59,508 bases of DNA, from assembly GCA_019694955.1 (NCBI GenBank), contig JAIBAX010000027.1, positions 1 through 59,508 of the forward strand, written 5' to 3'. The notes beneath the pieces were generated by a model. It saw only the letters and a program-made list of their open reading frames with translations, ran no database searches and was not told where the DNA came from. A program made the translations under genes and the position numbers. This document shows, piece by piece, positions 1 through 7,581 of this stretch. The stretch's first letter is position 1. Each line of letters begins with the position of its first letter. Source of the stretch: Chitinophagales bacterium (GTDB lineage Bacteria > Bacteroidota > Bacteroidia > Chitinophagales > JADIYW01).

Positions 1-119
1 AAAGATGTTTTGCCTGGATAGATTCTTTTAGAACATTACTTATTCGTTTTGACACCCTTGATGATTCTTGGTTAAATTGGCATTATTTAGCATTCGCTTT
101 AATACTTCTTAAAGTTTAA
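1..119 (+). CDS. IS5-type transposase, C-terminal end only (cut by window edge)
   Basis: The reading frame beginning at base 3 is open to a TAA at 117-119 and gives 38 residues containing FAWIDSFRTLLIRFD and NWHYLAFALILLK. This aromatic/leucine-rich tail resembles the end of IS5-family DDE transposases, after the catalytic glutamate. The rest of the gene lies left of the window. After the stop comes CCAGTTCCCC at 121-130, which read inward (GGGGAACTGG) could be the right terminal inverted repeat. The next bases are the stop codon of the neighbouring minus-strand gene at 132-134, so the element seems inserted exactly at that gene's 3' end. The family call rests on only 38 residues; another DDE family is possible. 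Confidence 0.62.
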   Translation, partial: RCFAWIDSFRTLLIRFDTLDDSWLNWHYLAFALILLKV

Positions 120-131
120 ACCAGTTCCCCA

Positions 132-1046
132 TTAAAAAAACTTAGAAATTAGCACCTTGTCCACCTTCTCATTAAAATATTCACCCTGAACGACCTCATT
201 TTCTAATACGATACTGTCTATCAGGTGGTAGGGGACAGTTTCTAAATAGGTATTGGAGAGTGTTATTTCAGTTGGTGCATTTTTCCATACTTCTGAATGG
301 GGTTTCTTACTCTCGCTGATAAGTGTATCTAAGATTGATTTAGGAAAATACTTTTTGTTGAGTATTTTTCTTGAGTCAGCAACGATAAAGGTGGGTTTGC
401 CTAAAGCTTTCATAGTTGCACATAAAAGATAAGCGCCCACCGGAGCGATAAATACATCGTGCATCAAAATAGAGGAAGGTATAACAAGGAAATCTACCGC
501 TGATAAATATTGACCACTTTGCTCTGTTAAAAAAGCACTCATATTAAAATTGTTCTTTAACAGCCGTTCCATCTGTTGCCTGCTGTCGATGGCAGGTTTG
601 CCGATGGTATGAAAGATATCTATTTTTTGCTGTTCTACCGCAATTTGTTCTATATAAGATTCTATGGCTTTATCACTACCATGAATCAGCACCTTTTTTT
701 CATTGGGAGCAGAAACATTATACAGCATATCTGCCGTCTTCCTATCCACATTTTTCCATCTTTCATGAAAGACTTCTAAAAGTTCTTTGATAACAATAGG
801 TTGGTCTTCAGGATCAATTCTTAACAGCCAGTGATTGATGAAATGATTGATAGAGACGATATTGGGTTGGCTTTTCAATAAAATTGAAAGACCTTTCGCC
901 ATTTCTTTTACAGATGTTGAAACTTTGCTGTCATTGACAAGACTAAGGAGATTGTCTAACATCTGGTAATATTTCTTGGCATTGGCAACCGGAGCTACCA
1001 ATTTGTCGATATTCCACTTTTCACTTAAATTTTTTAGCCAGTCCAT
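132..1046 (-). CDS. eIF2B alpha/beta/delta-like (IF-2B family) protein
   Basis: A 304-residue protein. The C-terminal two thirds resemble the Rossmann-like fold shared by eIF2B regulatory subunits, ribose-1,5-bisphosphate isomerase and methylthioribose-1-phosphate isomerase. The visible family signatures are KPAIDSRQQMERLL (150-163), VDFLVIPSSILMHD (184-197), APVGAYLLCATMKALGKPTF (201-220) and a late LETVPYHLIDSIVLE (268-282), which matches the usual TPP-x-LI ending. The catalytic Cys/Asp set of the isomerases is not evident (SSILMHD replaces the usual GADAV-x-DG), so the substrate cannot be named. The N-terminal 110 residues are helical. ATG at 1046 lies one base beyond the stop of the upstream thioredoxin-like gene, so translation is probably coupled. 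The 3' end abuts an insertion sequence. Confidence 0.72.
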   Translation of the reverse strand: MDWLKNLSEKWNIDKLVAPVANAKKYYQMLDNLLSLVNDSKVSTSVKEMAKGLSILLKSQPNIVSINHFINHWLLRIDPEDQPIVIKELLEVFHERWKNVDRKTADMLYNVSAPNEKKVLIHGSDKAIESYIEQIAVEQQKIDIFHTIGKPAIDSRQQMERLLKNNFNMSAFLTEQSGQYLSAVDFLVIPSSILMHDVFIAPVGAYLLCATMKALGKPTFIVADSRKILNKKYFPKSILDTLISESKKPHSEVWKNAPTEITLSNTYLETVPYHLIDSIVLENEVVQGEYFNEKVDKVLISKFF

Positions 1047-1047
1047 C

Positions 1048-1602
1048 TTATTTCCATTTAATGTTACAACCTAAACTTGGAAATTGCTTCTCCGGAATGG
1101 GCGTTCCACTTAAAATAGCCTCCAAAACCATGCGAATGTCTTTGCCTGTTACAGGAATATCTGATTTAGGGCGGCTATCATCCAGTTGACCTCTGTAAAC
1201 ACATTTTAAGTCCTTATCAAATATGCTAAAATCTGGTGTACATGCTGCGTGGTATGCTTTGGCAATTTCTTGCGTTTCATCGTAAAGATATGGAAATGGG
1301 TAGCCTTCGTTTAATGCGGTTTCTTTCATCAACTCAGGTGCATCATCCGGATATTTCACTACGTCATTGCTGCTAATTGCAATAAAAGCAATGCCTTTAG
1401 GCATATAATCTGTAGCAAGTTCTACTAATTGCCGATTGATATGTTTAACGTACGGACAGTGATTGCAGATAAACATGATTATGGTGGCATGCTTGCCTTT
1501 AAGCTGAGATAGGCTCAAAATCGCACCTGAAACAGTGTCTGGAAGTTCAAAATAAGGTGCTTGAAAGCCTAAAGGAATACGTGTTGTCTCTGTTGCGGCC
1601 AT
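1048..1602 (-). CDS. Thioredoxin-fold (AhpC/TSA-like) protein
   Basis: A 184-residue redoxin-domain protein. It opens with the AhpC/TSA-type GFQAPYFELPDTVSG and carries the redox motif CNHC at residues 46-49 followed by PYVKH, then FIAISSND and a late PSLGCNIKWK tail. This is a recognisable bacterial family of cytosolic peroxiredoxin/thioredoxin-like proteins, probably a thiol oxidoreductase or peroxidase; the partner is unknown. No signal peptide is present. It is the first gene of a two-gene minus-strand unit, with a one-base gap to the IF-2B-like gene. Confidence 0.85.
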   Translation of the reverse strand: MAATETTRIPLGFQAPYFELPDTVSGAILSLSQLKGKHATIIMFICNHCPYVKHINRQLVELATDYMPKGIAFIAISSNDVVKYPDDAPELMKETALNEGYPFPYLYDETQEIAKAYHAACTPDFSIFDKDLKCVYRGQLDDSRPKSDIPVTGKDIRMVLEAILSGTPIPEKQFPSLGCNIKWK

Positions 1603-1667
1603 GTTTTTTGTCGCTAAATTACAAGGTATTTTACTTACAATGGATAAAAATTATCCCCATAGGAAAT

Positions 1668-1773
1668 TTCAACCTCGAGGGTTGAAGGAGTTTTTAAAAT
1701 TTATTTATAAGAAATGTATTTATAATCAATAGATTATGTAAAATATTGCATTAATTCAACCTCCGAGGTTATT
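1668..1773. repeat. Pair of palindromic intergenic repeats (TTCAACC..GGTTGAA type)
   Basis: Bases 1668-1686 read TTCAACCTCGAGGGTTGAA, a near-perfect palindrome. A second, diverged copy, TTCAACCTCCGAGGTT, lies at 1755-1770. They sit about 70 bases apart in the gap between the lipoprotein gene and the thioredoxin-like gene. The same word recurs at 7519-7537 and 7562-7580, so this is a dispersed REP-like family. Nothing else is seen in the 176-base gap. Confidence 0.75.
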
Positions 1774-1778
1774 CGCAA

Positions 1779-2570
1779 TTACGGTGTATAGTAGGGAAAT
1801 TCATCTCCTTCGGGAGGCTCACAACCTGCATTCAATTCTTCAAAATTGTTCACTAATTGATCTATCCATGTATTGATGGGGTTTTTGGCTCTTTTTACCA
1901 TATCTTGTAAAACTTCATCGTGCTGTGCCGCCGCTGTCATGGCTTCGCCATTCAAGTCTATTTTTCCTGTTTCGTTGCCTAAACCCGGTACACGTGTTGA
2001 TAGTCTGTTTACTTCCCCCAAACCCCAGTAGTCCGACTCATCCCAAATACCGTCAGTACCCGGCCCCATGGGCAGGAGGCTCTCAAAATCTGACCATGCT
2101 TCAATAAAGGTAATTTCGCCCTGATCGTTATAGGTAAATTCTTCATAAATAGGACAGGTTTCTCCTCCATAATTAAACACTACATGACAACGACAAAAGG
2201 GCTGTTGGTCGAAATACTTGCAATCTATCGTGTCATAAGCGGTTGGGTTGAGTTTTAAGAGAATGTCTGTTTCAATGAGTCCCTTTCTTGTAAATCCGGT
2301 GAGTAGAAGCCAAGGCTTCCATTCCCAGCGAATGACCCTGTCTGAATAAAAAGGCTGTACACTGTCCGGAATGTCGGATTGCATGGTCAGGAAGTACTTT
2401 ATCCCCTGTTCAACATAATATTCTGGCGAGAATTTAGGTGTTAGGCAAGTAGAAAGGGCTGCTTCCGTACCACACGCTTCCTGTAGTATAAAATCATTCG
2501 TCAAGTCATCTTTCTTAGAACAAGATGCCAGTAAAAGAACGAAAAGGACAAATAGAATATTAATTTTCAT
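1779..2570 (-). CDS. Hypothetical lipoprotein
   Basis: 263 residues when started at the ATG at 2570. This start is preferred over the longer frame reaching 2627 because it begins directly with a lipoprotein signal, MKINILFVLFVLLLASC, with the lipidated Cys at 17 followed by SKKDD. The mature protein is acidic and rich in Trp/Tyr and Cys, with a CKYF..FCRCHVVF segment. I recognise no domain. It is likely anchored in the outer or inner membrane. It stands alone between a repeat-bearing gap and the RRM gene. Confidence 0.6.
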   Translation of the reverse strand: MKINILFVLFVLLLASCSKKDDLTNDFILQEACGTEAALSTCLTPKFSPEYYVEQGIKYFLTMQSDIPDSVQPFYSDRVIRWEWKPWLLLTGFTRKGLIETDILLKLNPTAYDTIDCKYFDQQPFCRCHVVFNYGGETCPIYEEFTYNDQGEITFIEAWSDFESLLPMGPGTDGIWDESDYWGLGEVNRLSTRVPGLGNETGKIDLNGEAMTAAAQHDEVLQDMVKRAKNPINTWIDQLVNNFEELNAGCEPPEGDEFPYYTP

Positions 2571-2692
2571 GTACTGCAAGTATGTTAAAAAAAACGAAGA
2601 CATGTAATGAAGAAGAAATAATTTCAAACTTTATTACAGATGTCTTCGATATTCATTCCGGCATTATCCGGTTAATTTAAAGAAAGGGTTGT

Positions 2693-3115
2693 TTAGTTAC
2701 CTCTTGAGGCACCACCTTTACGGCTACCGCCACCACTTTTAAAGCCGCCTTTGTTAAAACCGCCACCGCCTTTGTTGAAGCCACCTTTTCCAAAACCGCC
2801 TTTTCCGAAGCTGCTACCGCCACCGCCTTTGTTAAAGCCGCCGCCGCCAAAGCCACTTCTTTTGTCTTTATCTTTCTTAGGTTCTGATTTGTTCACAACA
2901 ATCGCACGACCGCCAATTTCAAAGCCGTTCAAAGCATCTATGGCTTTAGTGGCTTCTTCATTATTGGGCATTTCAACGAAACCAAAACCTTTATTTTGTC
3001 TCGTTACGTGATCTACAACGATTTTTACCGAAGTAACTTCCCCGTGTTGCTCAAAAAGATCTCTTAATTCTGATTCTTCTAATTTAAAGGGAAGACTCCC
3101 AACAAAAATGTCCAT
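2693..3115 (-). CDS. Glycine-rich RRM RNA-binding protein
   Basis: A 140-residue protein with one RNA recognition motif (about 1-78) and a low-complexity tail. RNP2 is IFVGSLPF (3-10) and RNP1 is KGFGFVEM (42-49), both with the aromatic residues that stack on RNA. Residues 92-140 are a Gly/Phe/Lys-rich tail of repeated GGFNKGG-like units. Such single-RRM Gly-rich proteins occur in Bacteroidota and cyanobacteria and are thought to act as RNA chaperones; the role here is inferred. A good promoter (TATCTTTG) lies 33 bases upstream of the ATG. Confidence 0.9.
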   Translation of the reverse strand: MDIFVGSLPFKLEESELRDLFEQHGEVTSVKIVVDHVTRQNKGFGFVEMPNNEEATKAIDALNGFEIGGRAIVVNKSEPKKDKDKRSGFGGGGFNKGGGGSSFGKGGFGKGGFNKGGGGFNKGGFKSGGGSRKGGASRGN

Positions 3116-3148
3116 TTGCTTTTAAAATTTATTTTTATTAATAATATA

Positions 3149-3156
3149 CAAAGATA
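3149..3156 (-). promoter_or_regulatory. -7 promoter element of the RRM gene
   Basis: On the minus strand this reads TATCTTTG, an exact match to the Bacteroidota -7 consensus TAnnTTTG. It leaves a leader of about 30 bases before the ATG at 3115. Confidence 0.6.
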
Positions 3157-3210
3157 GTTATTATTTTCTTCGCCTGTTGTGAAACTAATGGTAAATCTTT
3201 CAAACATCAT

Positions 3211-4563
3211 CTAAATCCTTTTTTTAATGCGCCAGGGTTTCGGGTAACTATTGTTTAGCCTTCCTGGCACTGCTTTCACCCAACCCAATGCCAATCCGGA
3301 ATATGTTACCACATTCCAACCTTTATTAGTGGCGTCTATTGGTAAGCTCAATCCTTGCAAATAAGCCAATGCTTCCTGATTATTTAATGCTATGCTTGTA
3401 TCATTATTATAGGAAGTACATAGTGCGAGTGCCGCCGAAGGCGTGTATTGTTGCTGATCAATATCCGCAATTTGTTTTCCAGCGTAGGTAATATTTAAGG
3501 TGTTGCCAAAAGATGTTATAAGATCTGCGATATCTGCTCTGACTTCAAAAATACCTTCCCGAATATTATATTGTTGGGAATATCCTTCAGAATACCAAGG
3601 AAAAACCTGGGTTGGTACTTTTTTGATATTTGGGAAATACCTCTTCTGCTCATTTAATGGGTGTATTTCTTTCGTTTTTCGCAATACTGCCATGTAGAAG
3701 CCGCTACCGAATGTTTTATGTGGATAAAAATGATAGGAAGGTATTTCTTTGTTTTCTGTTATTCCGGCAAGTCCATTTATATCTATTTCTATTACCTCAA
3801 AACATCCTGATTGTAGCAGATGTTGCATCTGATGCTCATTTTCGGAAGGTTCAAACGTACAGGTGCTGTATAGGAGGTATCCACCGATTTTCAAGGCGGG
3901 TACTACGTGCTTTAGAATGTCTTTTTGACGCACGCTACAGGCTGCCACATGCTTAAGCGACCATTCTTTTGTTGCCAAAGGTTCTTTACGGAACAAACCC
4001 TCTCCGGAACAAGGAGCATCTACGACTATTAGGTCGATTTTTTCAAAAATACCAGAAAAATCTTTCGGGTCGTTTTGTGTAATGATGGCATGCTCATATC
4101 CCCAACGACAAAGGTTTTCTTTTAGTATAATATTGCGCTTTGGAAGTATTTCATTGGAAATTAATATGCCGTTATTTTCCATTAAATCGAGTAAATGTGT
4201 CGATTTTCCACCCGGAGCGGCACATACATCCAGCACTAATTTCGGGTAATTGTTCTTGAATATTTGCCGGAAAACATGCCCTAAAAACATAGAAGACGAC
4301 TCCTGAACATAATATGCCCCGGCATGCCAAAAGGGATCTGTGATAAACTGCTTTGTATCAAGTAACTGATATCCATTGGGTTCCCATGCAATTTTATTCC
4401 CTTCCGGTTGTAACAATTTTCCCTTTTGTGGGTGTAATCTAATAGAAGGATATTGCTTAACATCAAATGATTCGATGAAATGGTTGTAATCATCCCCTAA
4501 GCAGGTGCTCATATTGCTCAAAAAATCTTTAGGTAGCTGCATGTTGCTCGTTTTTTGCGGCAT
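3211..4563 (-). CDS. rRNA cytosine-C5 methyltransferase (RsmB/RsmF, NOL1/NOP2/Sun family)
   Basis: A 450-residue SAM-dependent RNA m5C methyltransferase. The SAM-binding motif is LDVCAAPGGKSTHLL (111-125). The two Cys motifs are DAPCSGEGLFRK (182-193, Cys185) and STCTFEPSENE (233-243, Cys235). A C-terminal PUA-like region of about 150 residues supports an RsmF-type enzyme acting on 16S rRNA; the exact target base cannot be read from sequence. The ATG at 4563 overlaps the upstream EamA gene by 35 bases; an ATG at 4542 would overlap by 14. Both are plausible and the two genes form one unit. Confidence 0.88.
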   Translation of the reverse strand: MPQKTSNMQLPKDFLSNMSTCLGDDYNHFIESFDVKQYPSIRLHPQKGKLLQPEGNKIAWEPNGYQLLDTKQFITDPFWHAGAYYVQESSSMFLGHVFRQIFKNNYPKLVLDVCAAPGGKSTHLLDLMENNGILISNEILPKRNIILKENLCRWGYEHAIITQNDPKDFSGIFEKIDLIVVDAPCSGEGLFRKEPLATKEWSLKHVAACSVRQKDILKHVVPALKIGGYLLYSTCTFEPSENEHQMQHLLQSGCFEVIEIDINGLAGITENKEIPSYHFYPHKTFGSGFYMAVLRKTKEIHPLNEQKRYFPNIKKVPTQVFPWYSEGYSQQYNIREGIFEVRADIADLITSFGNTLNITYAGKQIADIDQQQYTPSAALALCTSYNNDTSIALNNQEALAYLQGLSLPIDATNKGWNVVTYSGLALGWVKAVPGRLNNSYPKPWRIKKRI

Positions 4564-5380
4564 ATAATCCAGCGATAACGCCGATGCCTATTAATAAAAT
4601 TCCTCCTATCGCCCAAACATCATACTTTTCTCTGAAGAAAAAAATGCTAAATAATAATCCGTTGATGACACCTAAGAATTGTACGGTGGTGCTTTTCGCT
4701 ACCGAGGTGGTTTGAAGTGCCATCGTCATACAGACTTGTCCTAATTGCGTTAGCAATCCAATGCATATTATCCATAACCAATCCCAACCTCGCGGCATGA
4801 CACCATCAAAAAATGTCCATATTCCCATAAATGGAAGTGCTACCAACGGGAAATAAAATACTATGACCAATGGATGGGCAGTTTGTTTAATTTTTCTGAT
4901 GAGGTTGTAAACTATCGCAGAACTTAGTGCTGAAATAATGCCTAAAACAAAATATAGCAAAGGGATGTCTTTATCTAATCCTTTAACGATGATTACGCCT
5001 AGGAAGCTGATAGAAAATGCGAGCCATTGATTTTTATTAACGGCTTCCTTTAAATAAAATATGCCGATAATAGAAGTGAAAATAGGGGTGGAATATGCTA
5101 GTACTGCCGAAGTTCCTAATGGTATTTTTTGGATAGAAATAAAGAAGGTAATCAAGGCTATAGTGCCAAAAACACCTCTTGAAATCAATATTTTAAGGTC
5201 ACCTTTCCATGGTGAAATGCCTAAGTATCGGAGTTGCGTATAGGTTATGAATATCGAAATAATGGCCCTGAAAAAGACTAATTCATGTGCGGGAATATGC
5301 GAAAGATACTTCACCAGAATGCTTAGTAAAGAGAAACTAAGCGTAGCAATAAACATCCAACCGACTCCTTTTGAAAGCAA
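4529..5380 (-). CDS. EamA-family (DMT superfamily) transporter
   Basis: A 283-residue polytopic inner-membrane protein with about ten hydrophobic helices arranged as two EamA repeats (roughly 8-135 and 145-275). Family features include AHELVFFRAIISIF, SAVLAYSTPIFTSIIGIFYLKE and GVIIVKG. Such proteins export metabolites or take up nucleotide- or amino-acid-like compounds; the substrate is unknown. The longest plausible start is TTG at 5380 (gives MLSKGVGW), because a stop lies just upstream; ATG at 5356 (MFIATLSF) is the alternative but would trim the first helix. It overlaps the downstream methyltransferase gene. Confidence 0.85.
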   Translation of the reverse strand: MLSKGVGWMFIATLSFSLLSILVKYLSHIPAHELVFFRAIISIFITYTQLRYLGISPWKGDLKILISRGVFGTIALITFFISIQKIPLGTSAVLAYSTPIFTSIIGIFYLKEAVNKNQWLAFSISFLGVIIVKGLDKDIPLLYFVLGIISALSSAIVYNLIRKIKQTAHPLVIVFYFPLVALPFMGIWTFFDGVMPRGWDWLWIICIGLLTQLGQVCMTMALQTTSVAKSTTVQFLGVINGLLFSIFFFREKYDVWAIGGILLIGIGVIAGLYAAKNEQHAAT

Positions 5381-5387
5381 AATTCAT

Positions 5388-5395
5388 TAAATTTG
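5388..5395 (+). promoter_or_regulatory. -7 promoter element of the acetyltransferase gene
   Basis: TAAATTTG matches TAnnTTTG and lies 15 bases before the ATG at 5411. A TTTTG at 5369-5373 is upstream but closer than the usual -33 spacing. The overlapping TTTGTACAAA (5392-5401) is a perfect 10-base palindrome in the intergenic space between divergent genes. Confidence 0.5.
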
Positions 5396-5410
5396 TACAA
5401 AGGTATTGAA

Positions 5411-5974
5411 ATGGAATCACTGCGAATAGAATCCTTATCCACAAAAAACTGGGCGGCGTTTGAGCAACTTTTTGGTAAGAAGGGGGCTTGTAGCGGTTGC
5501 TGGTGTATGTATTTCAGGATGAAGTCTGCTGATTGGAAGGCTTCTAATGCGGATACGAATTACAAAAATATGCAAACGCTGGTTCGTAATAATCAAACCA
5601 CTGGTTTACTGGTTTTTGATGGAGAGCAAGCAATCGGGTGGTGTGCTATATCGCCGAGAAAAGAATATGTCAAACTAGCAACTGCCAGAACGCTCCAACC
5701 AATTGACGATCAAGAAGTATGGTCAATTCCTTGTTTTTTTATTCATAAAGATTACAGAGGTAAGGGAATATCTAGATTTTTAATAAATGGGGCAATTCAA
5801 TGGGCCAAAGAAAATGATATACACATCTTAGAAGCGTATCCAACGAGAACGGATAAAAGACAACCTGATACATTTATGTATTACGGCGTTGCGAATGTTT
5901 TTGAAAGATGTGGATTTAAAATAGTGAAAGAAGATTCACCAAGTCGACCAATGATGCGATATTATCTAACTTAA
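5411..5974 (+). CDS. GNAT-family N-acetyltransferase
   Basis: 187 residues from the ATG at 5411 (a TTG at 5393 gives a six-residue longer frame but lies inside the promoter element). The GNAT acetyl-CoA binding motif is visible as FFIHKDYRGKGISRFLINGA, preceded by the beta-strand segment containing AIGWCAISPR and followed by ILEAYPTR and a C-terminal CGFKIV. A Cys-rich CSGCWCMYF near the N-terminus is characteristic of a YoaP-like/GNAT subgroup. The acceptor substrate is unknown. It is divergent from the EamA transporter. Confidence 0.85.
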   Translation: MESLRIESLSTKNWAAFEQLFGKKGACSGCWCMYFRMKSADWKASNADTNYKNMQTLVRNNQTTGLLVFDGEQAIGWCAISPRKEYVKLATARTLQPIDDQEVWSIPCFFIHKDYRGKGISRFLINGAIQWAKENDIHILEAYPTRTDKRQPDTFMYYGVANVFERCGFKIVKEDSPSRPMMRYYLT

Positions 5975-6064
5975 GCCGACCTCTAAACTATCTATTTTTT
6001 TTCGATTTTCACTAAAAAATGTAATTTTTTATTTCGACATTTCGTAGCATCTTTACAAAAAAAT

Positions 6065-6850
6065 ATGGAGACAATGACAAATTATCCAACATTAACACCT
6101 TCTGGGAAAGGAATTTTAATTGAAGACAAGCCATTGAAGGATTTCTCTAAGGATGAAATTTGGGCTTTGCTGAGGAAATATCACTGGATTGCCTTTAAAA
6201 AGCAAGCTATAGAACTGGAAGAACTCACTACTTATTTAAGTCAGTTTGGCAGAACGGTGAGCAACGACAGGAGAGAAGGTGCAGTACTGAAAATCGATGG
6301 CACTAAGAATGAGGAGGTATTTTTGGGAAGTGGCTTCTTGCCGTTGCACAAAGATGGACTTCTTATGGGAAATAATGTCGGTATAGTATCAATTTTTTGC
6401 CTTGAGTATAGCGATGTTAGTGATGGTAGAACCTTTATTGTTGACATTGAAAATGCAGTAAATGAGATTCCTACAGAAATTCAGGAATTATTGAGAAATA
6501 GGGGCTTGGAAGTAAAACCTAAAGACCAGTATTATATCAAGGCCGCCGATAAATGGTACCATATGGCTGGTTTTGCTGAATTTGAAGGCAAAGAATATTT
6601 AAATATCGGTTTCCCCTACAAAAGAGGCGATAAGCAAAGTTGGGAAGCCAGAATTCCGGGTGTGGATGAGGATAGGTTTTATGAAATCTTTGAAACCTTG
6701 GATAACATAGTGATGGATCCAAAATATTGCTACTACCACAATTGGGATAAAGGTGACATTTTATTATTTGACAATAGAAAAACGTTACACGGTAGAGAGG
6801 CCTTTCAGGGAAAAAGGGCTTTGGCAAATATTCAGGTGGTTTTAGAGTAG
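6065..6850 (+). CDS. TauD/TfdA-family Fe(II)/2-oxoglutarate dioxygenase
   Basis: A 261-residue protein with the complete non-haem iron triad: His95-x-Asp97 in LPLHKDGLL and distal His242 in KTLHGREAF, plus Arg251 in GKRALANIQ for 2-oxoglutarate. GDILLFDNRKTLHGR is the family's typical C-terminal signature. Related enzymes hydroxylate or halogenate amino acids and small acids in specialised metabolism; the substrate here is unknown and no biosynthetic cluster surrounds it. It is convergent with the SGNH hydrolase gene, with a 14-base gap. Confidence 0.85.
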   Translation: METMTNYPTLTPSGKGILIEDKPLKDFSKDEIWALLRKYHWIAFKKQAIELEELTTYLSQFGRTVSNDRREGAVLKIDGTKNEEVFLGSGFLPLHKDGLLMGNNVGIVSIFCLEYSDVSDGRTFIVDIENAVNEIPTEIQELLRNRGLEVKPKDQYYIKAADKWYHMAGFAEFEGKEYLNIGFPYKRGDKQSWEARIPGVDEDRFYEIFETLDNIVMDPKYCYYHNWDKGDILLFDNRKTLHGREAFQGKRALANIQVVLE

Positions 6851-6864
6851 TCAATTCCTGCGTA

Positions 6865-7497
6865 TTATATTCCGTTTTTTGTTAGGGAAGAATGAATAGC
6901 TTTTGCCCAAACTTTGTAAGCTGCATTGGTGAGATGAATGCCATCTTTGGTGTATTCTTCCTTTAATTTCCCGTTTTCTGTTAGATATGGGTTTACATCA
7001 AGAAATTCAAGTTGGTGTATTTGGCAGTATTCACGCAGTTTTTTGTTCAGGGAAACGATACTGTCGTTCATGCCCTCATCTATCCTTGTGAGTAAGGTCG
7101 CTTGTACGACAACTTTTATCTGATGCTTCTTTAAAGTATCGTATATATTGGTTAAATGAAGGTAGGTGTCTTGTACAGGATAGCCGAAATAAAAATCATT
7201 AACGCCGCCTTCAATAAAAACTATTTTGGGATGATATTCTTCCAATAAACCACGGACATGCCAATTGATATTGAAAGAAGTATAGGATGGAACACCCATA
7301 TTTTTTACATCGAAACGATTCAATCTTCTCGACCAATCGCCATAGGCAGTTTTTGAATCTCCAACCAGGATAACATGTACATTTTCTTTGTCTAAAGGTC
7401 GTAGATACAGCATTACCCTATCGCGATAATTGTATAGAAGGAATACCCCAACGCAAAAGAAAGCTATGTTTAATATCAGCGAAATCCTTAAGAGCAT
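6865..7497 (-). CDS. SGNH/GDSL-family hydrolase
   Basis: 210 residues from the ATG at 7497. The longer open frame to 7566 runs through a palindromic repeat and is not credible. An N-terminal membrane anchor (MLLRISLILNIAFFCVGVFL) is followed by block I VILVGDSKTAYG (Ser48), block III GGVNDFYFG with its Asn, and block V DGIHLTNAAY with the Asp and His. These are the catalytic residues of SGNH esterases and acyl hydrolases, acting at the periplasmic side if the helix is a signal anchor. It lies downstream of the SNF2 gene. Confidence 0.85.
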   Translation of the reverse strand: MLLRISLILNIAFFCVGVFLLYNYRDRVMLYLRPLDKENVHVILVGDSKTAYGDWSRRLNRFDVKNMGVPSYTSFNINWHVRGLLEEYHPKIVFIEGGVNDFYFGYPVQDTYLHLTNIYDTLKKHQIKVVVQATLLTRIDEGMNDSIVSLNKKLREYCQIHQLEFLDVNPYLTENGKLKEEYTKDGIHLTNAAYKVWAKAIHSSLTKNGI

Positions 7498-7518
7498 GGT
7501 TAAAGATAAGTATTTTAC

Positions 7519-7580
7519 TTCAACCCTCGAGGTTGAAGCAAATAATTTAAAAATTAAGCGAATCAACCTCGAGGGTTGAA
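7519..7580. repeat. Inverted pair of palindromic repeats (large potential hairpin)
   Basis: TTCAACCCTCGAGGTTGAA at 7519-7537 and TCAACCTCGAGGGTTGAA at 7563-7580 are reverse complements over 18 bases, separated by about 25 AT-rich bases. The pair lies between the SNF2 stop and the SGNH start. It is the same family as at 1668-1773. It could form an mRNA stem that separates expression of the two genes; there is no T-run typical of an intrinsic terminator. Confidence 0.8.
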
Positions 7581-7581
7581 A

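Noticed and set aside
2751..3011. Pro/Leu-rich open frame on the plus strand opposite the RRM gene
   Set aside because: It is the complement of the Gly/Phe/Lys-rich tail; the minus-strand RRM motifs are unambiguous and the low-complexity code keeps the other strand open.
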